Notes under the pieces: generated by a model
What the model was told of the DNA's origin: nothing
The model's input: the letters and a program-made list of their open reading frames with translations, nothing else
The model's database searches: none
Position numbers and translations under genes: made by a program
Source of the DNA: Dama dama
Lineage: Eukaryota; Chordata; Mammalia; Artiodactyla; Cervidae
Reading direction: 5' to 3'
Length of the DNA: 64,000 nt
NCBI RefSeq assembly: GCF_033118175.1
Contig: NC_083694.1
Location: forward strand, 38,339,608-38,403,607
In this document: piece after piece, positions 11,001 to 22,600 of the stretch
Layout of the letters: each line of letters starts with the position of its first letter
Position numbering within the stretch: the first letter of the stretch is position 1

Positions 11001-13617
11001 TCTGCCTTGAGACGAGTGAGGTCCCTTAAAAGGCATGAAGTCTTAGAGTTCCGGATTCTCAGAAAGGGAGTGTTAGGGGACTTCCCTGGTGGTCTGGTGG
11101 TTAAGACTCCATGCTTCCACTGCAGGGTGCACGAGTTCAATTCCTGGTCTAGGAACTAAGATCCCCTGTGCTACATGGCACACCCAAAAAATAATTTTTT
11201 AAAAAATTACAATTAACAAAATTTTAAAAAAGAGAGTGCCAAATACAGTTTAGCACATGAGTGGTTGGTGGGAACTCATTCATTCATTCCACAAATCTAC
11301 AGCACACCCTATGTGTGCCCGGCACTGTTTTAGGCATAAAGATATGGCAGCAGGGAGCAAGGCAGACACCAGTCTCCACCCATGTAGAGTCGGCAGTTTG
11401 GTGAGGGAGACAGATGAAAACAGGATGCAGAAAACAGCCCGTTACATCACAGTAAGGAGGAAACAAATGAGGTCCAGTGACAGACAGTGACCGGACAGGA
11501 ATGGGGGAGCAGCTTTCCAGGTAGAGGGAAGAGAGAGGGACTCAAAGAAATGTACCTGGGATATTTGGGGAGCTGGGAGGGGGCCATTGTGGCTGGAGCA
11601 GAGTGAGTAATGAGGGCTGCAGTGTGGGGGCAGGGGATGGGCGAGTAATGGGGGGAGGGGAGCAGAACAGGAAGGGGTGGGGTGGGAGAGCAGGGCAGGG
11701 TAGGTAGGGCCCACAGTCTCTAGAATCGGCTCTGGCTTTGGCTCCAAGTGGAGCTGGGAGCTGTTGGCAGGTTCTGTGAAGGGGAGTAGAAGTGACATGA
11801 TTTAACCTAAGACTCCGCCAGGTCACTTAGGGAGTTGGAGTGGGTGGGTGGAGGGGGTGGCAGGCCAAGGGCAGGAGAGGGGTTGGGGGGGCTTCTTCGG
11901 CTCCTCTAAGTACATGAGACCAGACTTGCCTGGCCCCTTCTGAGGGTTCTAAAGCTTGAGTCGGCTCTCAGCCTGGTGCATGGATTTGAGAAGACACTGC
12001 TGTTGATATCTTTAGTCCAATGAAAGTGTGTGGGCTGAAGGGAGATCTAGGTAGGCTGGTGTGCCCCTGGAGGGATGGGTGCGAGTCATCCAGGACCCAG
12101 GCCTCAGAGTCTGCTGGGGAGACCCCCGCTCAGCAAGCCGTGATCTGTGCTTGCGGATGCCTGGGGTGAAAAATGGTGACACGGCTCTGGGGGAACTGTG
12201 ACTGTCAAATTCGTTCCTCGATTTAGGCAGCTGGGCTTAGGGCTGCCGCAGGGGGCCACCGTAACAAGGTGGCACTTACGTCCTGGTGTGATGATCGTCT
12301 CCAATAAAGCCCCTGATGCTCTGGAAAGAGGAGTCAGCTCCAGTAAGATGACTTTAATGGCAACAGAAATTTAACTCCCTCTGCAAAGAAAATGAAAGCA
12401 ACTGTATTGTGCCCAGAGCAAAAGAGACACTTTTCAGTTCTACTATGTCGAGGGAGCCCAGGAGCATTGTGGGCAGTATCGGTCACAACTTTGAGAAGGT
12501 CCTTGAGCAACTGGGGGGCACCCAGGGAGCAGGCTCTGGATGACAAGGACCAGAAGCCATGACTTAGGTGGGATGGCCAATCCAGAAGCGTTTGGTTGAC
12601 TGCTTCAGGGGCTGGAGGCAGTATCGGCCGCCTTCCAGGTGGATGGAGGTCCTCGTGAGGCTGGGGCCCAGGAGCACCTTCCCACCCTCTGGAGCTTTTC
12701 CGGGGTCAGCAGGCTGCAGTGAGGGAACTCTGGATTCCTGCATCAGGAGAGGTTGGGTTCTGGACAATCACCTGGGTCCCTTCTACCCCACTGATTCTGT
12801 GAACCTTTGTTACTAGAGTGATGTCAGTGACCCAGACAGAGTCAGGGGCCAGGAGGAAGAGAGGCCACCAGCATCAATCAACCAATGCTCAAAAATGAAA
12901 AGAAGACAGCCCTTCTCAGCCTGACCTCAGCGGGGTCCTTCAGCGGCTGGGTCATTCCTTTGGTGGGGTTTTTCAGGATGCTGGAGAGAAGAGAGGAGGA
13001 GGAGGGAAGGTGCAGGCCAGGCCTGTGTTCACATCCTTCATTCTGATCATCAGTCATAGCTTAGGCCCGAACTGAATGCTGAGGGCTTCCTTGGGCTCCC
13101 CAGACAACATGAGACATTGGTCCATACCCTGTGTGACTGTGGTAGTCTACAGGACTGACTCCACAGGGCTTTTTCACATTCGTTGTCACGTCTAGGCCCA
13201 GAGGCAGGTGTGATCAGCAACCCATTGCTTTTCTTCTTTTCTTTTTTCCAATTAAAAAATAATTTAAAATTTTTATATCCTTTTTAAAGGTTAATTTCCA
13301 TTGACCATTATTACAAAATGTTGGCTGTATTCCCTGTGTTGTACAGGACATTCTTGAGCCTGTCTTATACCCAATAGCCTGTACCTCCCCTCCCCCATCC
13401 TTATATTGCCCTTCCTGCCCAATGGTGGTTACTCCTTTGTTCTCTATATCTGTGAGTCTGCTTTTTTTGTTGTTATATTCACTAGTTTGTTGTATTTTTT
13501 AGATCCCACATATAAGTGATATCACTTATGTGTCTTTCTCTGACTTGTTTGACTTGGCATAATGCCCTCTAAGTGGGAAAATTTCATTCTCTTTTTATGA
13601 CTGAGTAATATTTCAGC

Positions 13618-13670
<53 letters not shown>

Positions 13671-16600
13671 GATATACACCACATCTTCATCCATTCATCT
13701 GTTAATGGACACTTAGGTTGCTTCTGTATCATGGCAATTGTAAATACTGCTATGAACATTGGGGTGCATGTACCTTTTCTAATTAGTGTCCTTGATTTTT
13801 TCTTCCCCAGATATATACCCAAGAGGGGAATTGCTGGCTTGATAGGGTAGTTCTATTTTTAGTTTTTTGAGAAACCGCCATCCTGTTTTCCACAGTGGCG
13901 ATCAGAAGCCCATTCCTAAGACGCGAGTGAAGTGAGTTGCCCTGGATGGTTGGCCTAAGGCAGATTTCAAACTCAGAATTTTAGCTTCAACACTAGGCCC
14001 TTTCCCTCTGGGTCAAATATTATCAGCCTGGCCCAGCCCACCCCAGTCAGGGTTATGGAGAGGTCAAGAGACAAGCTGTTTAATAATGGGAACTACCTAG
14101 TACACAGAGGGTTCTGGAAAGAGAATTGATGAGCAGTCCAGGAGTCAACAGGATGTACTTAAGTTTGACCTCACCAAAACATTTTTTTTTAAGCACTGAG
14201 CAGCAGTATTTGCATACAATGAGTGGGTTACTTGCCAAAGGATTAAGGTAGTCATTGGTTATCAGGGTTTGCTTTGAACAAGTAACTGATAAGCAGGAAA
14301 ACAGCACAGTTGTATTTCATTCATTTACAACCAGGGTGGCACCTCTAGCTAGATGCCAACTTTGAGGAATGAGTGAGTGCCAGCTCCTTCCATCTAAACT
14401 TGAGGTCACCCAGCTGGATCCTCCCAAGTGACCTAGAGCTTTGATAATTCAGAGAAGGGAGCCATCACTGTAAATTAAGGAAATCTCAGAAGACTTCTTG
14501 AAGGAGGTGGCAACTAAAGAGTTTGCAGTAAGTCTTAATCTTCTGCTGGTTGTGGAGCCCTTTGAGGATCTGAAGAAAGTAATATAAAACCAGTCTGAAG
14601 AAGAATGCACAAAGAGACAGATTTTTATACTTTTAGGAGGTCATTGGGTCCCCCTGATGCCTGTCCCAGACACCAGGTTAAGAAGCTCTGGACTGGATCC
14701 AATCAAAACCCATCCAACAACTTGAGGCTCTGATTCAGGGCCCAGGACTGGAGCCTATGTCAGAGGCAGGAGACTCTGGAGTACTGCAACCCAAAGCCAA
14801 GGTCAAGCCAGAGTGGACAATACAAATTTGTGGCCTGGTAGTACTTAATACCAGCAAGAGTCAGCCTGGCAAAGGTCACTGGGCTCAAGCTTTCCTGACT
14901 CCATTGGCCACATCCTGTTTTGGGGAAATCAATCTTGAAACCCCTTTTCAGTAGCCTTTCAAGGAAGGGGCTAAGAAAGCACTTTGAGCAATGAACCATA
15001 TGATTATTTTGTCCACATTGAAACAGACCCTGGGGAAGTGCTTACAGATACCTGTCTGCATTTCAGTCTTCTACATAGCTCTGAGCCATCTGAACCCCAG
15101 CAGCCTCAAGGCAGACCCCAACACCAGTTGAGGTTTTAGGACCGAGTTTTCAAACTGGGTTCCAAAGCACCCAAGGGGTTCCAAGAAGGTGGGACCCCAT
15201 GGGTGGTGGAGCAGATGGGATTCCAAGGGGTTCCATTTAATTCACTCAGCTTCACTTAGGTCTTGTAGCTTAGAATTCTGTGTGAGATTTTTGTGTGCAT
15301 TTTGAAAGGATGCCATTACTTAGAAGGAAAACATAAGGCTTGAACTATTCCGGGAAGTTACTTAGGACACACTTCTCTTGTTGTTCAGTCGCTAAGTCCT
15401 GCCTGACTCTTTGCGCCCCCATGGACTACGGCACGCCAGGCTACCCTGTCCTTCACTATCTCGCAGGGTTTGCTCAGATTCATGTCCATTGAGTTGGTGA
15501 TTCTATCTAATCATCTCATCCTCTGCCGTTCCCTTCTCCTTTTGCCTTCAATCTTTCCCAGCATCAGGGTCTTTTCTCTTAGCTGCTCCTTACTTGGAGC
15601 TTTGCTGGTAACTCAGCCAGTAAAATATCTGCCTGCAATGCAGGAGACCCCAGTTCAATTTCTGAGTTGGGAAGATTGGCTAAAGAAGGAATAGGCTACC
15701 CACTCAGTATTCTTGGGCTTCCCTGGTGGCTCAGATTGTAAAGAATCCACCCACAATGTGGGAGACCTGGGTTCAATCCCTGGGTTGGCAAGAGCTCCCG
15801 GAGTAGGGATCCCACTCCAGCATAATGGTAATCTGCCATGTGTCATCTCATTGGGTCCTCAACTTTTGGTTCTTTACTCCAAGGTGAAGAAGTATGCTCT
15901 TTCTAGCTTGTGCCTTTGCCCCTCAAGGGAGGGCTCCCTCTTCTCGCCCTGGCATATGGAACCCCAGGCCCTGCTCAGCCCTCAACCAGGCTCCCCATGC
16001 CACCACTAAGCAACCCAGGAGCTAGAAACCCTAATTACTCCACCAGGACTGAGCCAGCCTCCGAAGGGAACCCAGCCCACATTCAGCTCCCAGCCTGGGG
16101 GAATGCGACTTGGCCACCCCAGCCCCAAAGCCAAGGAAGGACTGGCCCGTGGACAGTGTCACAGCTGCTGAGGTCTTTCAAGTGGTGGAGACCAGCCCAC
16201 TGGCCAGAGCACTCTTGCCATTCATGATGCTAGCCAGGGCTGCTGGAAGCCGGTTCCTAATCCTTTAAATCCTAGGAAGCCTCCCAGCAACCTGCTGTGT
16301 GACCTTGGGCAATAACCATCTCTCTGGGCTTCCCCCATCTGAAAAACGAAAGTATGAAGATTCCGTGAAGTCATGTATGTAAACCTCCTAGTTCAGCACC
16401 AGAGGTTTTGCAAGAAATGATGGCTCCTTCTGGTTGGCGTGGGGGTGAAGAGAAAGCGGACATCCCCAGCCCTGGCTTGTTGGCCCAAGTGCTCTGCTGG
16501 GCACAGAGGCAAAGAGCTTGCTGGCCAGACTCACCCTAGTTCTGGGAGTCTGCAGGAAAGGGAGAACTTTGCTCCTGTCACAGAAGCCCTCGGGAATTTT

Positions 16601-19600
16601 AGCTCTTGACTCTTTCTAGAAGTCATTAAGAATGAATCACTCTTCCTCAAGGAGGGCTCAGAGCCTGGCATCTTCCCTCCTACTGGAGGCCACTTTCCTA
16701 GTGTTCAAGGGCTGGTCCAATGCAGGCCCCTCTCCAGTCCAGGCACAGAGGCTGGTCAAAGGCTGGGCCTCTGCTCTGGTCCTGGCTGCCCACCCCGCAG
16801 ACAGCCACCCAGCTTCCCCATTAGTCATCTTCACCTCTGCGTCCAAGTAGCTCAATTGGTCAGGGTTGGGCTGCGGTGAGGCCAAAGTCATGGGTTACCA
16901 TGGCAACTCCCCATGCTTGTGGCTGCTTGTTGCCATGTGTCTTCTCCAAAAGGCTGTGAGCTCCTTGGGAGGCAGGGGACATGTCCTCTTACTCCCCGAG
17001 TGTCCTGAGCACCTGGCAGTATCTGGCACTCAGTAGATGCTTAATAAATCTTTGTTGCTTGAGTGAAGGCATGACTGATCCATCATAGCTAGTTAAAACC
17101 CATGTCTACTGAGCACCTACTAGGTGCCATCACCTGACACGTAATAAAGTCATTTATTCCTCACAGTGAGCTCTAGTGTGGGCAGTGCTGTCTTTTTTTT
17201 TTTAATTGGTATCCCTCTTGTTTTTATTTATTTATGGCCGCGCTGTGTCTTTGTTACTGCAAACGGGCTTTCTCCAGTTACGGTGAGCAGGGGCTTCTCT
17301 TGTTATGGAGCATGGACTTCAGGGCACGTGGGCTTCAGTAGTTGCAGCTCCTAGGCTCTAGAGCTTAGTGGTTGTGGTGCACCAGACTTAGTTGTGCCAA
17401 GGCACGCAGGATCTTCCCAGACCAGGGATCGAACCCATGTCCCCTGCGTTGGCAGGTGGATTCTTAACCACTATACCAACAGGGAAGCCCTATCATCTTT
17501 TTCACTGGTCCAGATTCTGAGGGTCCATAGAAAGATCACACAGCTTGTGACAGACCAAGTGGGATTTGAACCCTGGGCATCTGCTCTTGAACCAGTGAGT
17601 TTTGTGGCCTCTCAGTTAATCATTTTACAGAACAGATCACACTGACATCCCTGAGCAGAGTCCATGCAACCTGTGCTTTTAGCCACTGGGAGTTTAAATG
17701 GGTCTAAATGACAAGAGCACAGGCCTGGCTCCCAGAGATCAAAGAGTGTTGTCTGGACTCAGTCTCACCTTAGGCAGGCCCTCCCCACCCTGGGACTGCT
17801 CATATCTGCCCCTTGCTGCCTTAAACCCCCTCAGCTCCCAGTGGAGCAGGCAGATCAGTATCTTCCTCCCAACTTTTCCAGGGGTCCAGAAGTTGAGTCT
17901 CCCTGACTGTGGCTGGATTGGGCTGAAGCAGACACTGGCAATGGTGTAACCACTGTTTTGGCCAGATGTGGGTCTCAAGCAGTGAGACTCTGAGTTAGAG
18001 GAACAGCCAAGCCACAGCATGTAAGTGGGGAGATGGGCTTCTGTGGGGGACATGGGGTTGCTGTTACCAGGAGCAAGGGGATCAGGAGTAGATGTCTAGT
18101 ATTCTTTCTTAAGGAACCAATCCAGTTTTTCATCTTAGGCACAAACGTCCAGGAGCTCCAGGCATCTCTTAGCCAGTCCTCCCAGGTCTAGTCCTGCAGA
18201 CCTTCTCGGGTCATTTACTGACATGCATGCTCAGTCGTTCAGTCATGTCCAACTTTGTGCAATGCCATGGACTGTAGCCCACCTGGCTCCTCTGTCCATG
18301 GAACTCTCCAGGCAAGAATACTGGAGTGGGTTGCCATTTCCTCCTCCAGGGGATCTTCCTGACCCAGGGATTGAACCCGAGTCACCTGTGTCCCTGCACT
18401 GCAGGCAGATTCTTTACCACTGAGCCACCAGTCCTGCAGACCTTATCAGGTCATTTATCGACACTTACCAACAAAAAAGACAGAACAGACTTTTCTGGCT
18501 TGAGCTGAAACCTGTCTGTTCTCAGGGAGTTTGTGCCTCAAAGAAGCCTTCTGAACAGCCACTTACGGTGGTCCAGCAGGTTGTCAACAATCTTTCTTGG
18601 TACCCTTTTCTATAAGAGGTCAGGCCACTTGGACAGGAGGGGAAAGGAGGCTCCTTTGCTAGGTCAATGTTACTACTTGTGCTTCCCTGGATGTGAAAAG
18701 CCAGCTCTCTGATGCAGAGTCCTTCCAAGGTTGGAAGGAGAGTCTCTGGGTGCCTTTAGAGCTCTCCCAGGGGCCGGGGGACAGTGTCGAGCTCAGCTAG
18801 TCAGTCCAGCATGCCCTGAGCTCTCACAGGCCCCATACCAGCTCATCATGGGGAGCTGGGGCTGGAGCCAGCATGACCACAAAGGGCAGCGTGACCTTCC
18901 TGCAGGCAGGCAGTCCTGCCAGACACACCCACATGGAGTCAGGCCACCCTCGACTCCCACATGCCATGTCCTCATGTCTCACTTGGCAGAGGGGGCAGCC
19001 TTGCCTCACCTCCCCAGGCCACTTCTCTGGTGACCCCACAGCGAGGCAGTGGGGGTCCTCCAGATCTGCCAGGGGCACGGGGCAGTGTGGGCTGGGAACA
19101 GCTTGTGCCCTCCTCCTCCTCCTGACTGGCTGTGCTGGTTTGGGGGCCACCTCTCAGGCCTCCAGGTTGGCAGGTATGTGTGTGTGTGTGTGCATGAGTG
19201 CACATGTGTGTGCACCTAAGTTTAGCTTTATTTCTTTTTTAAGGAGCTGGTATACAGTTGTGATTCAGATTTTGAGCTCAGGAGTCAACAAATCAAAATT
19301 CATATGCATGCTCTTCCATTCACTTGCTGAGTGGCCCTAGGCAAGTTATTAGACCTCTCTGAGCCTCAGTTTCCCCATCTATAAAAGGAGATTTCAATGA
19401 GATACTGTATGAAAAGTCCTGGTCATGCAGATGAGGTTGTGGTTCCTGTTTGACTGTTCCTTGCAACCTCTCTCATGCACCCTCTACAGAAGCCTCTGGG
19501 GCATATCTTTATGACAGAGGGGTGGTGTTGTTGTTTTTTGAAATATTTATTTATTTAGCTGTATTGGGTCTGAGTCACAGCTGCATGTGGAATCTTCCCA

Positions 19601-22600
19601 GAACAGGGATTGAACCTGTGTCCCTGCATTGCAAGGCAGATTCTTTACCACTGAGCCACCAGTTGCGTCCAACTCTTCTACCACCCAATGGACTAGCCCA
19701 CCAGGCTTCTCTGCCCATGGGATTTCCCAGCCACCAGGGAAGTCCAATAGAGGGTTTGTTTTAAGTGATGCTGACAGGTTAGCATGGGGTAGGGGCTGCC
19801 ATGCCACTGGAAGCCCATAGACATTGGAGACAAACTCCGGTTTCCACCCGGCTCTCCACCTCTCTGCCTGAGCTTCCCGCAGCTGCACTAACACACACCA
19901 TACACTCAGCGGCTTAAAAATTACATTCATTCTCTCGCGGTTCTGGAGGTCAGGAGTCCAACAGCGGTCTCATGGGCTAAAATCAAGGTGTCAGGGCTAT
20001 GTTTCCTCTGGAGGCTGGAGTGAAGAATCCATGCCCTCACCTCTTCCAGCTTCTAGAAGCTGCCCACATTCCTTGGCTCGTGGCCCCTTCCTTCACCTTC
20101 AAAGCCGTCAAGATTGCATCACCGTAACCCGGCTTCCATGGTCACATCTCCCTCTCTCTTCTGTCTCCTTCTGCCACTTCTCAGGCCTCTTGTTATTACA
20201 CTGAGCTCACCTGGATAATCCAGGACAGTTTTTCTATTTTAAAGTCAGTTGATTAGCAAATTTAATTCCATCTGCAACCTTAAATCTCCCTTTCCTGTGT
20301 AAGTTGACATAGTCCCAGGTTCTGGGGTTTAGGATATGAGCATCCCAGTATGCTCAGGACTTCCCTGGTGGCTCAGTGGTAAAAGAATCCACCTGCCAAT
20401 GCAGGAAATGTGGGTTCGACCCCTGGGTTGGGAAGATCCCCTGGAGAAAGAAACTACAACCCACTCCAGTATTCTTGCCTGGAAAATCCCATGGACAGAG
20501 GAGCCTGGCGGGGCTACAGTCCATGGGGTGGCAAAGAGTTGGACATAACTTAGCAACTAAACAACAACACACTAAATTGCTTACAGTAACAATCTGATTT
20601 GCTCCTCAGAACCCAATGAGGGCGGAACTATGACTATCCGTATTTTATTTTTTTTAATTAAAAAAATATTTATTTATTTGGCTGTGCCAGGTCTTCGTTG
20701 CAGCACTCGAGGTCTTCAGTTGTGGCATACAAACTCTTACTTGCGGCATGTGGGATGTAGTTCCCTGACCAGAGGTGGAACCCAGGCCCCCTGCATCGGG
20801 AGCGTGGAGTCTTAGTCACTGGACCACCAGGGAAGTCCTATGTCCCTATTTTAAAAATGAGAAAACAAAGGCTCACAAGGTTAAATACTTGCTTAACAGC
20901 ACACAGTCATGAGCTCTGTATCCAGGCAATCTGGCTTCTGGGGAAGGAAGGCTGGCAATGGCTAGGAGCAGGGTCTAAAGTGAGGCATCAAGACTGAGGT
21001 GGAAGCCATGGAAGGCGCACATTCCAGGCAGAGGGGATGAGCCTGTCTGGAAAGTGGGAGATAAGAGAGTCTGGCCTGGCAGAGCTCACAGAGCTTGGTG
21101 GCCATGGGCTGGAATCGGGACTTGATTAGACGAGCACTGTTGTTGTTTAGTTGCTAAGTTGTGTCCGCCTCTTTTGCAACCCCGTGGACTGTAGCCCGCC
21201 AGGCTCCTCTGTCCATGGGATTTTCCAGGCCAGAATACTGGAGTAGGTTGCCATTTCCTTCTCCAGGGGATCTTTCTGACCCAGGGATCAAACCCATATC
21301 TCCTGCATTGCAGGTGGATTCTTTACCAATGAGCCACCTGGGAAGCCCTAGAAGAGCACCAGGGAGCCACAGAAGGGTTTCTACAGGTTGCATGACCAGG
21401 CAGGTGAGGGAAGCCTGAATTTCCAGCAGACTTTTCTGCTGTTGGAGGGCTGGGGCACTCTCTGAGGACCACTGAAATCCACTTTCTGCAGGGCTGGTGC
21501 TAAAGGGAAACCCCACCTTGCCTGGCTTCCTGGGCCGAGGCCCACGTGGCTTTGCTCTCAGCATCCTGGCCTTTGCAGGATGTGCTGACCAGGTCATTTC
21601 CCGTTGCAATGTCCTGCCACTTCCCCTGAGTCCCCCAGCCCTCCAGGCCCAGATCCTCAGCCTGATAGTGCGACGCCAGCCAGCCGGGTCAACTCCATAG
21701 TGTTTGACCTTCGTCCAGCAGAGATTAAACTGATTCCTAATTAATAGCCGGTAGGATAGACAGTTACCTTGGCACAGCCTGCAAGTAATTTAAAGCTTGT
21801 CTTCAGGAGGCCTGTCCATAAATAATGCTTAATTAGCTGGAGGCTTCCCTGGGACACACCAGCTCAAGGGCCTCTGGGCTTCAGGTTGGGGTCGGAAAGG
21901 GGATGCTGAAAGAGTTGCCCCCATAAAAAGGCCGTCATTCTCTACCCCAAACAACAGCTGTGTTCTCACCTTCGCCAGCAGCTCCCAGAAGTGATGCCAG
22001 GGTCCCAGCTCAGCCATTTCCTGGCTATGCCCTTGATATTGCCAGGACCTTGGTGCCTTATCTCTAAAGTGGGCCAGCAGCTCAGGTCCACAGCCCCTTG
22101 TGGACTTGCCTAAATGTATGGGTCTAATTAAGGGGGGGCTAAAGGATTTTAGAGCTTTTTGGATTGTGGGCCTCACTGTAGCACTTTAGAGAAGCTCCTG
22201 ACTAAATGCTAACCAGGGCAATGACCATTACATGCTTACTGTTGCCCCTAAATCCTATATGCCTCCATATTGCCTGCTTTTGCTTTTTGCACGTGTCCAT
22301 TGGGAGCACAGACAACCCTCAGCTAGCTGTTGTCAGCTGTCTGTGTGGGAGGTGTCATCCATTCTGCAACAAGGAGAAACTCTATTGGATCCAGTTTCCT
22401 GCAGCCCAGGGAAGGTGTGGAAAGCCTGAGACTTGGCATTCGGTGCCCCCACCTCCCCACTCCCCGCCTTGGGCATTGCTTCTGAGTGCTATGTGTGAAC
22501 ACCCTGTCTGGCTTCCTGGGTAGGTGACCCTAGCTGTCACACACAACCCCTGGCTCACAAGGGCCCTATACTTGTCAGTGCCCTGCTCTCACCATCTTGA

